Source: Chryseobacterium arachidis (GTDB taxonomy: Bacteria > Bacteroidota > Bacteroidia > Flavobacteriales > Weeksellaceae). Taken from it: DNA of 64,000 nucleotides. The translations under genes and the position numbers were made by a program. The notes under the pieces were generated by a model. It did not search any database. It was not told the DNA's origin and worked only from the letters and a program-made list of their open reading frames with translations. Every line of letters starts with the position of its first letter. The stretch's first letter is position 1. This document shows, in pieces, positions 45,165 through 54,317 of this stretch. The DNA lies in assembly GCF_900129245.1 (NCBI RefSeq), contig NZ_FQUT01000014.1, positions 1 through 64,000 on the forward strand, given 5' to 3'.

Positions 45165-46024
45165 ACTTCAAAGTTAGCTTAAAATCGGCTGGAAAGTTTA
45201 ATTGTGAGGTTGATAAATTTCAGGGTTTGGTTATTTATGATAATTATGTTTTTAAAGTTTATTTACAAAAGTTAAAGTATAAAAATGGTCTCTGACAAAG
45301 CTAAAGGACACTATTATATAGAGGAAAAAATGAAGAAATTGTCTAAATCCCATTTCTTATCGTTTTAGGAGATTTTCAGAGTATTAAGTTTACTTTTTGA
45401 GACAGTACTTTATTTAAGTCACTTTATATATATTGAATTTTAGCCTTTCTTTTCTCTGCCCTATCCATTGATTTTTTATCCTTTTTAAAGCGATTTTACA
45501 TGAATCTGATACATGAATAGAATCCACAATAAAATTAATTGAATCTTGTTTTTGAATGGAATTACTTGTTTCAACATTTTTCTTATTACAACTAAATAAA
45601 AAAAAACATCAAAGCAGGCAAAGTTTTTTAGTATAAACTTTTTAAAAAACACTTATATAATCGATTTTCTTTTTGTAATTCATATCTGAGATTAATTTTA
45701 AAGCTAATTTCTTTAAATTTTTATATTAATTATGAACCATTATTTACCAATTAAAAAGCTAAGTAAATTTGATATAAGACAGAGACATTTATTCGCATTT
45801 TTTGCTTAATCTTCTCTAATAGTTTTAAATAATTTTACAGATAAGATATAAAATAATCAAACAGGTTATAATTTTTATATTTTATTTAGTTTTTAATTTT
45901 CAAAGTAAATACCAGATATAGTATTTTTTCATTTTTATAGCAAAATAATTGTTCCCCGCGGAACATTTTCCGTATTCAAACTTAGGTAAAAACGCTTTTT
46001 ATAAATTTCCTAAAAACAATATTT
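45165..46024. other. Long intergenic region
   Basis: About 860 bp of very AT-rich DNA. It holds a decayed lipoprotein gene (45414-45632) and a 27-codon frame at 45285-45368 with no support. The part from 45640 to 46020 shows nothing recognisable before the channel promoter. Confidence 0.5.
45414..45632 (-). pseudogene. Decayed small lipoprotein gene
   Basis: One frame reads KKLCLL, TGA, CFFLFSCNKKNVE and runs on for about 45 codons to TAA at 45414. The segment up to SC is a normal lipoprotein signal apart from the TGA and the missing start codon. The C-terminal part (CKIALKRIKNQWIGQRKERL) is basic. A once-functional lipoprotein is the simplest reading. Confidence 0.4.
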
Positions 46025-46032
46025 TATCTTTG
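46025..46032 (+). promoter_or_regulatory. -7 box of the channel gene promoter
   Basis: TATCTTTG is a perfect TAnnTTTG box, 84 bp before the ATG, so a leader of about 75 nt is expected. No clear -33 TTG is present. Confidence 0.5.
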
Positions 46033-46116
46033 CAGATTGGATTGAAAAAATTACTAATTCAAAAGACAGGATTAATTAAATAAAAAGCCGATAATCTACA
46101 AGCAAGCAATTAAAAG

Positions 46117-47085
46117 ATGGCAAAAGGATTCAGACAAAAAATTCGCCAGAAAAACACCGAAAACAGTGGTTTTGGAGACAATGCATCCGGAAGGTTTATC
46201 AATAAAGACGGTCTTCCTAATGTGACCAGAAAAGGGGTGAATATTTTTAATCGGTTTAGCTGGTATCATACGATGCTGGATCTGTCGACGTTTCAATTTC
46301 TTTCGTATCTGGTGATTGCTTATGTTCTGGTGAATCTCTTTTTTGCCTTCATCTATTATCTGATCGGTGTAGAGCATTTAACTGGAATTGATAAAAGCGA
46401 TCCTGTAAATGAGTTTATCGATGTTTTTTTCTTCAGCTCGCAGACTTTTACAACGGTAGGCTATGGAAGAATTGCTCCGGTAGGCTTTATGGCAAGTTTA
46501 GTCGCTACTTTTGAAGCTTTTTTGGGATTGCTTACCTTTGCCATCGCAACAGGACTTTTTTACGGAAGATTTTCCAGACCGAGAGCCTATCTGAAGTTTT
46601 CTGATATTGCGGTAATTTCGCCTTTTAAAGGAGGTTCTGCACTGATGTTTAGACTGGCACCTTTTAAAAATAATGCATTAACGGATGCTGATGTTATCGT
46701 CTCAGCAGCTATTGAAGTGATTGAGAACAGCGTTCCGAAAAGTAATTTTTATACATTAAAAACTCAATTAAATAAAATTAATACCCTAGCCCTGAACTGG
46801 ACCGTTGTACATAAAATTGACGAAGAATCCCCTTTTTACGGTTTTTCTGAAGAAGATTTCAAGAATACGGATATCGAGATTATTGTTCATCTCCGGGCAT
46901 TTGATGAAGTATTTTCCAATACAGTGGTGCAGCGGTGTTCTTATATTTCTAAGGAGATTATTTACGGAGCCAAATTTACGCCGATGTATTATCCGGATAA
47001 GGAAAATCTTTCTACCGTCTTAGACCTGGATAAAATTAATGATTATCAAAAAGCAGATCTCCCCATGATGATGGAAGAAAAATAA
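46117..47085 (+). CDS. Inward-rectifier (Kir-type) potassium channel
   Basis: 322 aa. Two membrane helices (about 65-90 and 125-150) flank the pore loop FTTVGYGRIAP with the selectivity filter TVGYG at about 113-117. The C-terminal ~170 residues form the cytoplasmic immunoglobulin-like Kir domain (RPRAYLKFSDIAVISPF, NSVPKSNFYTLK). Conducts K+ across the inner membrane. The YkgJ-type gene follows after 3 bp. Confidence 0.93.
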   Translation: MAKGFRQKIRQKNTENSGFGDNASGRFINKDGLPNVTRKGVNIFNRFSWYHTMLDLSTFQFLSYLVIAYVLVNLFFAFIYYLIGVEHLTGIDKSDPVNEFIDVFFFSSQTFTTVGYGRIAPVGFMASLVATFEAFLGLLTFAIATGLFYGRFSRPRAYLKFSDIAVISPFKGGSALMFRLAPFKNNALTDADVIVSAAIEVIENSVPKSNFYTLKTQLNKINTLALNWTVVHKIDEESPFYGFSEEDFKNTDIEIIVHLRAFDEVFSNTVVQRCSYISKEIIYGAKFTPMYYPDKENLSTVLDLDKINDYQKADLPMMMEEK

Positions 47086-47088
47086 TAA

Positions 47089-47577
47089 ATGAATTTAGAT
47101 TTTTACAAAAAACAGGCTTTACAAAAGCAAAAAGAACATAAAAAATTTCTGGACGGACTGAAAAAGAAGCCGCCCAAAAACCTCGATTATGTAGTGCAGG
47201 AGACTCACGATGAAGTTTTCGAAAAAATAGACTGCCTGCAGTGTGCCAATTGCTGTAAAACCACCGGACCGCTGTATACAGAAAAAGATATTGAAAGGAT
47301 TTCTAAACATCTCCGTATGAAACCTGCCGATTTCGAAGCAAAATTTCTACGTGTGGATGAAGACAATGATAAAGTGCTGCAAAATCTTCCTTGCTACTTT
47401 TTAAATGATGACAACACCTGCTCCATCTACGATGTTAGACCGAAAGCATGCAGGGAGTATCCGCATACAGACCGGAAAAAGATTTATCAGATCAATAATT
47501 TAATGATAAAAAACACCGTGATCTGCCCGGCAGCCTATGAATTTGTGGAGCGGATTATGAAAAATTTAGGAAAATAA
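47089..47577 (+). CDS. YkgJ family cysteine cluster protein
   Basis: 162 aa. Cysteines are grouped as CLQCANCCK, then CYF, CSIYDVRPKACREYP and VICPAAYEF; this is the YkgJ (CxxCxxCC ... C ... C) pattern that binds zinc or an Fe-S cluster. The N-terminal 45 residues are Lys-rich and helical. Cotranscribed with the potassium channel gene. Confidence 0.88.
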   Translation: MNLDFYKKQALQKQKEHKKFLDGLKKKPPKNLDYVVQETHDEVFEKIDCLQCANCCKTTGPLYTEKDIERISKHLRMKPADFEAKFLRVDEDNDKVLQNLPCYFLNDDNTCSIYDVRPKACREYPHTDRKKIYQINNLMIKNTVICPAAYEFVERIMKNLGK

Positions 47578-47693
47578 CCTAAAATCAGAATTCATCTTAA
47601 AAAGTTATAAACTACGTTAAATAAATACTTTAGATATAATATTTGACAAAAGTGGGGCGTTTTATTTAAACAACCATTTAAAATATTAATATT

Positions 47694-48023
47694 ATGAAGA
47701 AGTTAGTTTTAACAGCAGCATTTACATTTATCGGAGTAATCGCCGCATCCGCACAGACAGGAACACCATCTCAAAATTCTAATAATCCATCCACAACTCA
47801 GCCTCAGCAAGGCACACAGGCTACCTCAAACTTGGGAATCAACTCAGGAACAGGTGTACAAAATCAAAATACGGCTGCGACAGCCACTGTAGAAGCTACT
47901 CCGGCCACAACATCTGTAGCCGAAGTTACAGCAAGTGTAAATGCAGATACCACCATTGATGCTACTAAACCAACAGAAGCAACCAAAGAAGAAAAGAAGT
48001 CTAAAAAGAAAAAGCAGAAGTAG
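47694..48023 (+). CDS. Small secreted Thr/Ala-rich protein, copy A
   Basis: 109 aa. Signal peptide MKKLVLTAAFTFIGVIAASA, then a disordered region rich in T, N, Q, S and a Lys-rich tail (KEEKKSKKKKQK). No domain recognised. It shares signal-peptide type, basic tail and terminator sequence with the next gene, suggesting an old tandem duplication. Confidence 0.65.
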   Translation: MKKLVLTAAFTFIGVIAASAQTGTPSQNSNNPSTTQPQQGTQATSNLGINSGTGVQNQNTAATATVEATPATTSVAEVTASVNADTTIDATKPTEATKEEKKSKKKKQK

Positions 48024-48047
48024 TATTTAATTTAAAAGTAGAAATGG

Positions 48048-48076
48048 AATCCTGAAATGTATGTTTCAGGATTTTT
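48048..48076 (+). terminator. Terminator after copy A
   Basis: AATCCTGAAA and TTTCAGGATT form a 10-bp stem with a 6-nt loop and a T-run. The same stem recurs after copy B. Confidence 0.85.
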
Positions 48077-48200
48077 ATTGTGGTATCTATAATGTAATTT
48101 ATCATAATTAGTTATAAATCAAGTTAAAACATATCAAACACTTTACATTTTGTATGATAATTGCATTTAACATAATAACACCATCCAAAATTATTATAAT

Positions 48201-48443
48201 ATGAAAAATTTAATTTTAGCTGCAGCTTTTGCAGTACTAGGAACCGTCACTTTATCTGCGCAGACGACACCACAGAAAAGAACAGACACTGTTAGATCCG
48301 ACACAACCCGGAATAACAGAGATATAAAGAATAACAATATGAATGATAACACCTGGGACAAGACTAAAACAGATACGGCCAATTGGAAAAACAGGGACGC
48401 TGCAAAGAGTGACAGAAAAATGAAAAAGAAAAATAATCGATAA
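48201..48443 (+). CDS. Small secreted Asp/Lys/Arg-rich protein, copy B
   Basis: 80 aa. Signal peptide MKNLILAAAFAVLGTVTLSA, then a short polar, Asn/Asp/Thr-rich mature part with a basic end (KSDRKMKKKNNR). No domain is recognised. It begins 178 bp after copy A and has the same upstream motif (ACAACCAT/ACACCAT before an AT-rich leader) and the same terminator stem. Confidence 0.62.
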   Translation: MKNLILAAAFAVLGTVTLSAQTTPQKRTDTVRSDTTRNNRDIKNNNMNDNTWDKTKTDTANWKNRDAAKSDRKMKKKNNR

Positions 48444-48456
48444 GCAAAATAATCAC

Positions 48457-48486
48457 AATCCTGAAAGTTTTTTTCAGGATTTTTTC
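48457..48486 (+). terminator. Terminator after copy B
   Basis: AATCCTGAAA and TTTCAGGATT with a 5-nt loop, followed by TTTTT. It overlaps the 3' end of the convergent DUF1801 gene. Confidence 0.82.
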
Positions 48487-48839
48487 TGATCGATTTCTGT
48501 CAGTCTGAATTCTACAATACTCTTAATCAGATCCAAAGGAAGATCTTTATCCAGCGGAAACTGTACTGCTCCTTTTGAAAATTTATAGCCTTTCTCCATA
48601 AAATATTTTTCAAAAGTCTTAATACCTTCCGCTCCGGGATACAAACCTATATGTTTTTTATAACCTGCAAAATAAATCAGCGGTTTCTTTTTGTACCTGA
48701 AAGCCGGCATCTGATAGCCAATATATTCTTCAATATCAGAATTTTGGGCAAGGATAATTTTTCTTAATTCTTTCAGCTTCTCCTGTACTTCAGGAAATAA
48801 GAGAATGTATTCATCGATATTTTTAAACGTGTTTTTCAT
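48474..48839 (-). CDS. DUF1801 (YdhG/CyaY-like) protein
   Basis: 121 aa. Family pattern: FKNIDEYILLFPEVQEKLKE, IGYQMPAFRYKKKPLIYFAG, HIGLYPGAEGIKTF and KFSKGAVQFPLDKDLP. Related proteins have been described as iron chaperones (B. subtilis YdhG/FraN), so a similar role is possible but not shown. Single gene, ends inside the terminator of the secreted protein gene. Confidence 0.82.
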   Translation of the reverse strand: MKNTFKNIDEYILLFPEVQEKLKELRKIILAQNSDIEEYIGYQMPAFRYKKKPLIYFAGYKKHIGLYPGAEGIKTFEKYFMEKGYKFSKGAVQFPLDKDLPLDLIKSIVEFRLTEIDQKKS

Positions 48840-48876
48840 ATTTAAAATTAATTATTTTCTAACACCTTTCAGCATT

Positions 48877-48968
48877 ATGTTTGCCGTTCGTAGGAACCCC
48901 AGCAATAATTTTAAAGAAATACTATAATACTAAGCCCAGATTCCTACGGAATGATAAACATTGGGGTT
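48877..48968. repeat. Imperfect palindromic (REP-like) element
   Basis: ATGTTTGCCGTTCGTAGGAA (48877-48896) faces TTCCTACGGAATGATAAACA (48941-48960), and AACCCCA faces TGGGGTT just inside/outside. Nearly symmetrical arms with nested pairs and no coding potential fit a repetitive extragenic palindrome. The rest of the 48840-49152 gap holds a small hairpin (AAAGCGCTGA with TCAACGCTTT, 49073-49097) and no gene. Confidence 0.5.
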
Positions 48969-49152
48969 AGGTTAAACTTCATAATTATCATTAGCTGAGT
49001 GAAACGCCTTTGCGACCGAAAAACATGCAGACTAATTAAAAAAATATCCTAGCGAACGTAGCGTTAAAATAAAAAGCGCTGAATAAATCAACGCTTTCTC
49101 CTTTCACTTTTTTACTTTTATCCCATTTATAGTCCCGGGAACAGGTTATATG

Positions 49153-49182
49153 AAAAAAGGTCGGGAAATCTTCCCAACCTTT
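49153..49182 (-). terminator. gdhA terminator
   Basis: Minus-strand stem AAAGGTTGGGAA / TTCCCGACCTTT (one G-T pair) with a 3-nt loop and a T-run, 4 bp downstream of the gdhA stop. Confidence 0.85.
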
Positions 49183-49186
49183 ATAT

Positions 49187-50545
49187 TTATACTACTCCCT
49201 GAGCCAACATTGCCTCTGCTACTTTTACGAAGCCGGCAATATTTGCACCTTTTACGTAGTTTACATAGCCGTCTTCCTCTTTTCCGTAGTCTCTACAAGC
49301 TTTGTGAATCCCGATCATAATCTCTTTCAATCTTGCGTCTACCTCTTCAGAAGTCCAGTTCAGACGGATTGAGTTTTGAGTCATTTCAAGACCTGAAGTG
49401 GCAACACCTCCGGCGTTAGAAGCTTTCCCCGGAGAGAATAATACTTTATTGTCTAAGAAATAGTTGATGGCATCTAATGTTGAAGGCATATTTGCAGCTT
49501 CAGTCACACAAACACAACCATTTTCTACCAATACCTTAGCATCTTCAAGATCCAGTTCGTTTTGGGTTGCAGAAGGAATGGCAACATCACACTTCACTTC
49601 CCAAGGACGTTTCCCGGCAAAGAATTCTGCAGAAGGATATTTTTTAGCATAATCTTCAGCCCTGTTGTTTCCTGACGATCTTAACTCTAATAGATAATCG
49701 ATTTTTTCTCCGTCGATTCCATCTTTATCGTAGATGTATCCGTCCGGTCCGGAAATAGTTACTACTTTTCCGCCCAGTTCATTTACTTTTTTGATAACTC
49801 CCCAAGCCACGTTTCCGAAACCTGAAACCGATACAATTTTATCTTTAAAAGTCTGTCCGATTGTTTTAAGCATCTGCTCTGCGAAATACACCACACCGTA
49901 TCCTGTAGCTTCAGGACGGATTAATGAACCACCGTACGCAAGTCCTTTACCAGTCAATACACCAGTAAATTCGTTTCTGATTTTCTTATATTGTCCGAAT
50001 AAATATCCGATTTCTCTGGCTCCAACACCGATATCTCCTGCAGGAACGTCTGTTTCAGGCCCGATATGCTTGCACATTTCCGTCATGAAAGCCTGGCAGA
50101 AACGCATTACTTCCATATCAGATTTTCCTTGCGGATCGAAGTCTGAACCACCTTTACCACCTCCCATCGGAAGTGTAGTCAATGAGTTTTTAAATACCTG
50201 CTCAAAAGCTAAAAATTTAAGAACCGAAAGGTTTACGGTAGGATGGAAACGAATTCCCCCTTTGTATGGCCCGATCGCAGAGTTCATCTGGATTCTGAAA
50301 CCTCTGTTTACCTGGATTTCTCCTTTATCGTCAACCCATGGAACTCTGAAGATGATAATTCTTTCAGCTTCCGCCATTCTTTCCAGAAGTTTCATTCCTG
50401 TGTATTCCTTCTTCGTCATAATAAACGGAATCACGGTAACAGCAACTTCTTTTACTGCTTGTAAAAATTCTGGCTCGTTAGGGTTTTTTGCCTCAATTTT
50501 TGCTATAAATTCTTGTATTTTCTGGTCAATATTATATTGTTCCAT
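49187..50545 (-). CDS. gdhA: NADP-type glutamate dehydrogenase
   Basis: 452 aa from the ATG at 50545 (MEQYNIDQKIQEF); the frame continues to 50599 but lacks the family's start there. Landmarks: KGGIRFHPTVNLSVLKFLAF, TTLPMGGGKGGSDFDP with the catalytic Lys, and Rossmann SGFGNVAWG. Length and the PMGGGKGG region point to the hexameric NADP(H) enzyme that assimilates ammonia. Transcribed alone with its own terminator; a very AT-rich 190-bp leader region lies upstream. Confidence 0.95.
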   Translation of the reverse strand: MEQYNIDQKIQEFIAKIEAKNPNEPEFLQAVKEVAVTVIPFIMTKKEYTGMKLLERMAEAERIIIFRVPWVDDKGEIQVNRGFRIQMNSAIGPYKGGIRFHPTVNLSVLKFLAFEQVFKNSLTTLPMGGGKGGSDFDPQGKSDMEVMRFCQAFMTEMCKHIGPETDVPAGDIGVGAREIGYLFGQYKKIRNEFTGVLTGKGLAYGGSLIRPEATGYGVVYFAEQMLKTIGQTFKDKIVSVSGFGNVAWGVIKKVNELGGKVVTISGPDGYIYDKDGIDGEKIDYLLELRSSGNNRAEDYAKKYPSAEFFAGKRPWEVKCDVAIPSATQNELDLEDAKVLVENGCVCVTEAANMPSTLDAINYFLDNKVLFSPGKASNAGGVATSGLEMTQNSIRLNWTSEEVDARLKEIMIGIHKACRDYGKEEDGYVNYVKGANIAGFVKVAEAMLAQGVV

Positions 50546-50735
50546 ATAATTAGGGTTGAATATTATCTCAACAAATTTAATTTTTTTTTCAAGATTCACA
50601 ATAGCTGAATGAATGATTGTTGAAAATTTAATAATATAATGACTTAATATTATTAAATTAATAATTAAAGCATTAATTTTATTAAAAATTAAATGTTATG
50701 TTTAAAACAATGCAATATTAAGAAATCATTAAATA

Positions 50736-51845
50736 TCATATTGCTAAAAATTGTCTCCCTGAAAATGATTTTACTTTCCCTAAAAGTTCCAATTCGAGAA
50801 TTACCGGTAAAATTTTGTGTGAAGAAAGATCCGTTTTTTCAATAATATCATCTAAGCTGATCTGAGGATTTTCTGTAATAATCTTAAAGATTAACTCCTG
50901 ACCGTCCGTAAGTTGAATAGCCACTTCACTGCGGGGAAATAATTCTTCTATTGTTGTACGGGGTTTATCAAGAGAGAGATTGTCTATAAGATCTTTAATC
51001 GTAGAAATTGCTGCTGCTTTATTCTGAAAAATAAGATGATTACAGCCCTGGCTTTGCTTATCGGTAATTTTTCCTGGCAAGGCAAACACCTCCCGATTGT
51101 ACATATTGGCAAAAGTAGCGGTACTGATAGATCCGCCGCCAAATGCCGTTTCCACAACGATTGTGGAAGGAGAAATGCCGGCCACGACACGATTTCGCTG
51201 TATAAAATTTTCCCGGTCGGGCTTTCTTGATGAATTAAATTCCGTAAACAATGCACCGCCTTCTTCAAGAATTTTTTCTGATAATTTTCTGTTTTTGGCA
51301 GGATATAAAATATGAAATCCGTGCGCCAATACAGCAGCAGTTGGGATCTGATGACGAATTGACTGCTCGTGAACTTCTTTATCCACACCCAATGCCAGAC
51401 CGCTTACGGAAATGTACTGACAGGATTTTGTCTCTTCAAAAAAATCGTGGATAAACTGCTTGCCGTAGGAAGTCATATTCCTTGTTCCGACAATACTTAC
51501 TTTCTGTTTAGAATGATCAAAATGTCCTTTTTGATAAAGAATGGCCGGAGCATCATCGCATTCGTGCAGCAATTTTGGAAGTTGCTGAAGGTGTCTGAGA
51601 TTAATTTCAACATTATGGTTTTCGCAGAATTTCAGCTCTTTTTCTGCAAATTTCAAATGCTCAGGATTTCCGATATCGGAAACCATTTTCTTTCCGAAGC
51701 CGTCGAGTTTTTTATATTCTTTTGGGACGTTTTCCCATGCATTTTTTGCATTTCCAAAGGTGCGGACAAGCTTATGGAAATTGATATCGCCTATTAGATT
51801 ACATTCGCGCAAAGCGATCGAGTAAAGATGTTCTTCAGAATACAT
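50736..51845 (-). CDS. dprA: DNA-processing protein DprA
   Basis: 369 aa from the ATG at 51845; a GTG at 51860 is the alternative. N-terminal helical region (LREC...LGNAKNAWENVP), the Rossmann-like DprA core with SIVGTRNMTSYGK, ISVSGLALGVD and ENFIQRNRVVAGIS, and a C-terminal winged helix (ISLDDIIEKTDL). DprA loads RecA on incoming single-stranded DNA in transformation. It is intact, in contrast to the disrupted comM. Confidence 0.94.
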   Translation of the reverse strand: MYSEEHLYSIALRECNLIGDINFHKLVRTFGNAKNAWENVPKEYKKLDGFGKKMVSDIGNPEHLKFAEKELKFCENHNVEINLRHLQQLPKLLHECDDAPAILYQKGHFDHSKQKVSIVGTRNMTSYGKQFIHDFFEETKSCQYISVSGLALGVDKEVHEQSIRHQIPTAAVLAHGFHILYPAKNRKLSEKILEEGGALFTEFNSSRKPDRENFIQRNRVVAGISPSTIVVETAFGGGSISTATFANMYNREVFALPGKITDKQSQGCNHLIFQNKAAAISTIKDLIDNLSLDKPRTTIEELFPRSEVAIQLTDGQELIFKIITENPQISLDDIIEKTDLSSHKILPVILELELLGKVKSFSGRQFLAI

Positions 51846-51912
51846 TTGTGTTGTTTTCACAAATGTAACAATTTTATGAATATTAATTCACTGTAAAATA
51901 ATGTTTTAAATA

Positions 51913-52683
51913 CTATTTCCCCCTCAATTCATCCAGACGATCCCAGATATCATCTTTCTTTTTATAAGGCAGCTCCAGGAAGTCATCCGGATGGTTTTCT
52001 TTGTATTCCTGCCAAAGTTTATCATCTTTTTCACTGTAATAATTAGGAAATTCCCAGATAAATTTCTTCTTTTTATCTCCTATTTTCTTAAACATAAAAG
52101 CCAGAATAATACCTACGACTCCACCTGCTAAATGCGCCTGCCAGGATATTTTACTCGGTTCTTCAAGATTAGAGAACAATTCTTCCGGCAACATCCCCCA
52201 AACCAGACTTCCGTAATATAAAACTACTAATAAAGAGATGGTCAGCAGCTTCATATTCCATTTAAAAACCCCGCTGAAAAAAAGAAAAAACGCCAATACA
52301 TACACCACCCCACTCGCTCCGATGGTACAGGTATATAAATAATCTCCCGTCATAATATCAATCGGCGGAAGAAGCCACACCAGAAATCCTGTTGCCAGCC
52401 AGCCGATGATAAAGACCTTATTCGCCACCAAGGGGTAAAATTGATAAAGTAAAAACATCAGCACCGCAATCGGGATAGAGTTTCCGATAATATGATCCAT
52501 GTTTCCATGTAAGAGAGGTGAAGTAATAATTCCCAACAGGCCTTCCGGCAACAATGGAATGATCGCCCCGAAACAGCTTTGAAAAAAGCCGTGCATCTGT
52601 AAGAAAAAGCCCAACCACATCGCTGCAAGCATTAGCGAAGGATAGATCATAGCTTTCTTGGAAATTACATTATTTTTAAACAT
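51913..52683 (-). CDS. Rhomboid family intramembrane serine protease
   Basis: 256 aa, six membrane helices. Rhomboid landmarks: SPLLHGNMDHIIGN, the catalytic Ser in IGASGVVY and the catalytic His in QAHLAGGVVG. A basic/acidic cytoplasmic tail of ~60 residues follows (KKKKFIWEFPNYY ... DDIWDRLDEL). Cleaves membrane-spanning substrates; target unknown. Single gene 52 bp downstream of dprA on the same strand. Confidence 0.92.
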   Translation of the reverse strand: MFKNNVISKKAMIYPSLMLAAMWLGFFLQMHGFFQSCFGAIIPLLPEGLLGIITSPLLHGNMDHIIGNSIPIAVLMFLLYQFYPLVANKVFIIGWLATGFLVWLLPPIDIMTGDYLYTCTIGASGVVYVLAFFLFFSGVFKWNMKLLTISLLVVLYYGSLVWGMLPEELFSNLEEPSKISWQAHLAGGVVGIILAFMFKKIGDKKKKFIWEFPNYYSEKDDKLWQEYKENHPDDFLELPYKKKDDIWDRLDELRGK

Positions 52684-52950
52684 AGTCTTTCAACGTCAAA
52701 TGAAAAGCCAATGATAAATTTCGGAAAAAATGTCGATGAATCAATTGATTTACATTTTATTTCAGACAAAAAGTAATGATTCGCAGCGGTTACATCCCGA
52801 AATACGACTCTTTTGTCATTGAAACACATATAACAGCTTATTTTTTAATAATTGAGGTATTAAAATCGCTCTAAAAACACCATTTGTAAGGTTTAATTTT
52901 TTTTATTCAAATTTATATTTAATATTTTAGCGGTTGAAAATTTTGGAATC

Positions 52951-53880
52951 ATGAAGAAGTTTTTATTCATTCTTTTATTTTATTTAGGTTTTTTCAGCCA
53001 TGCGCAGGTAGTTATCATAGACACTGCTGCTGTACCCGTAGATACCATAAAACACTGGTCTGTTCTGGGAAAACAAGCTTTAATGTTTAATCAGGCAGCC
53101 TTTTCCAATTGGGTTGGCGGTGGTGCCAACAACGTGGGCTGGCTTGCCAGTGTGGATTATAATATTACCTACGAAAAAGACAATGATCTTTGGGAGAACA
53201 TCATCCTTCTAAATTACGGACAAAATGATACGAAAGGGGTTGGCGTAAGGAAAACCCAGGACGTTATTAATATATCGACCAATTATGGAAGAAAATTCTT
53301 CAAAAGCTGGTACCTTTCTGTAGGTGCAGGATTACAATCGCAGTTTTCTGCCGGGTATGAAGACGGAAACAATCCCGAGGCAAAGAAAATCTCTAATTTT
53401 ATGGCTCCGGGATATCTGAACGTCGGTATGGGTATCACATACAGGCCCAACGATAATGTAAATGTAACGTTGCGCCCTACCAACGCCAGATGGGCTTTTG
53501 TTTTGGATAAAGAACTTCAATTAGCAGGAAATTACGGTTTGAAGGCCGACGGAGACACTTCTTTGCTGCAGTTCGGTTTTCTGGGGACTGCTTATTATAA
53601 AGTAAAGCTAATGGAAAATGTGAACATTACCAACACGGCTTCTGTATTCTCGAATTATCTTGATCATCCGGAAAGGCTGGTTTTGGCCTATGGAATGGTT
53701 TTGAATTTAAAAGTTAATAAATTTATTTCCTCTAATATTACTGTAGATGTTCTTTACGATCATAATCAGATTAAGAGAACCCAGCTAAAACAGACGCTGG
53801 GAGTTGGCTTGGCATATACATTAAATAACGGTGTAAAACGTTCCGACAGAAAAGACAGCCAGTGGTGGATTAAAAAATAA
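52951..53880 (+). CDS. DUF3078 family outer-membrane protein
   Basis: 309 aa with a signal peptide (ending SHAQ). The opening HWSVLGKQALMFNQAAFSNW followed by VGGGANNVGW is diagnostic for DUF3078, a Bacteroidetes beta-barrel family. Alternating aromatic strands run to the end. Function unknown. Followed by a good terminator. Confidence 0.88.
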   Translation: MKKFLFILLFYLGFFSHAQVVIIDTAAVPVDTIKHWSVLGKQALMFNQAAFSNWVGGGANNVGWLASVDYNITYEKDNDLWENIILLNYGQNDTKGVGVRKTQDVINISTNYGRKFFKSWYLSVGAGLQSQFSAGYEDGNNPEAKKISNFMAPGYLNVGMGITYRPNDNVNVTLRPTNARWAFVLDKELQLAGNYGLKADGDTSLLQFGFLGTAYYKVKLMENVNITNTASVFSNYLDHPERLVLAYGMVLNLKVNKFISSNITVDVLYDHNQIKRTQLKQTLGVGLAYTLNNGVKRSDRKDSQWWIKK

Positions 53881-53896
53881 GAAATTTCATAATGAT

Positions 53897-53926
53897 AAAA
53901 CTACCTCATAACAGAGGTAGTTTTTT
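53897..53926 (+). terminator. Terminator of the DUF3078 gene
   Basis: AAAACTACCTC and GAGGTAG-TTTT pair around a 6-nt loop, then a T-run. Confidence 0.88.
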
Positions 53927-54008
53927 ATTTTGTATCGTCTTTATATGTAATATTTGTTTAAACTAAATGTGTTCTTTTTTCTTCTTAATTTACTTTAAAC
54001 AAAATATC

Positions 54009-54228
54009 TAAGAGCCTGTTTAAATTTTAATTAATAAATTTTTATAGCTCTTTCTTAATTTTCTAAATTAAAATAAACTTTATTCTTTATTAACATTAAG
54101 CAATTCAGTCAATTAAGGTGTTTTTTGATTAAGAAATCAATAAATTGATTTTTATTAAGTTTTTTTAAGCTAAATACTCTTAATTTCTTAATGTTAAAAG
54201 CAAATTATAAATTTAAACAGACTCTAAG
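54009..54228 (+). repeat. MITE-like repeat, copy 1
   Basis: About 220 bp with inverted ends AGAGCCTGTTTAAATTT (54011-54027) and AAATTTAAACAGACTCT (54209-54225), and internal inverted words TTAACATTAAG and CTTAATGTTAA. The whole can fold into a long hairpin. A second copy, same orientation, is at 58123-58336. No coding potential. Confidence 0.8.
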
Positions 54229-54244
54229 TCTTATGTATTTAAAC

Positions 54245-54274
54245 AAAAAAGAGACTGTTTAAAAAAACAGCCTC
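54245..54274 (-). terminator. Terminator of the T9SS cargo gene
   Basis: Minus-strand stem GAGGCTGTTT / AAACAGTCTC around TTTT, followed by six T. Confidence 0.78.
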
Positions 54275-54317
54275 AAGATAATTATTGAAAAAACTAAAAC
54301 TACTGGGATCTATTGTA

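Noticed and set aside
45285-45368. 27-codon forward frame in the globin-channel gap
   Set aside because: No promoter, terminator or family feature supports it.
49734-50549. Long forward reading frame opposite gdhA
   Set aside because: It lies wholly within gdhA on the other strand, is rich in Pro/Ser as antisense of a conserved gene often is, and has no family signature.
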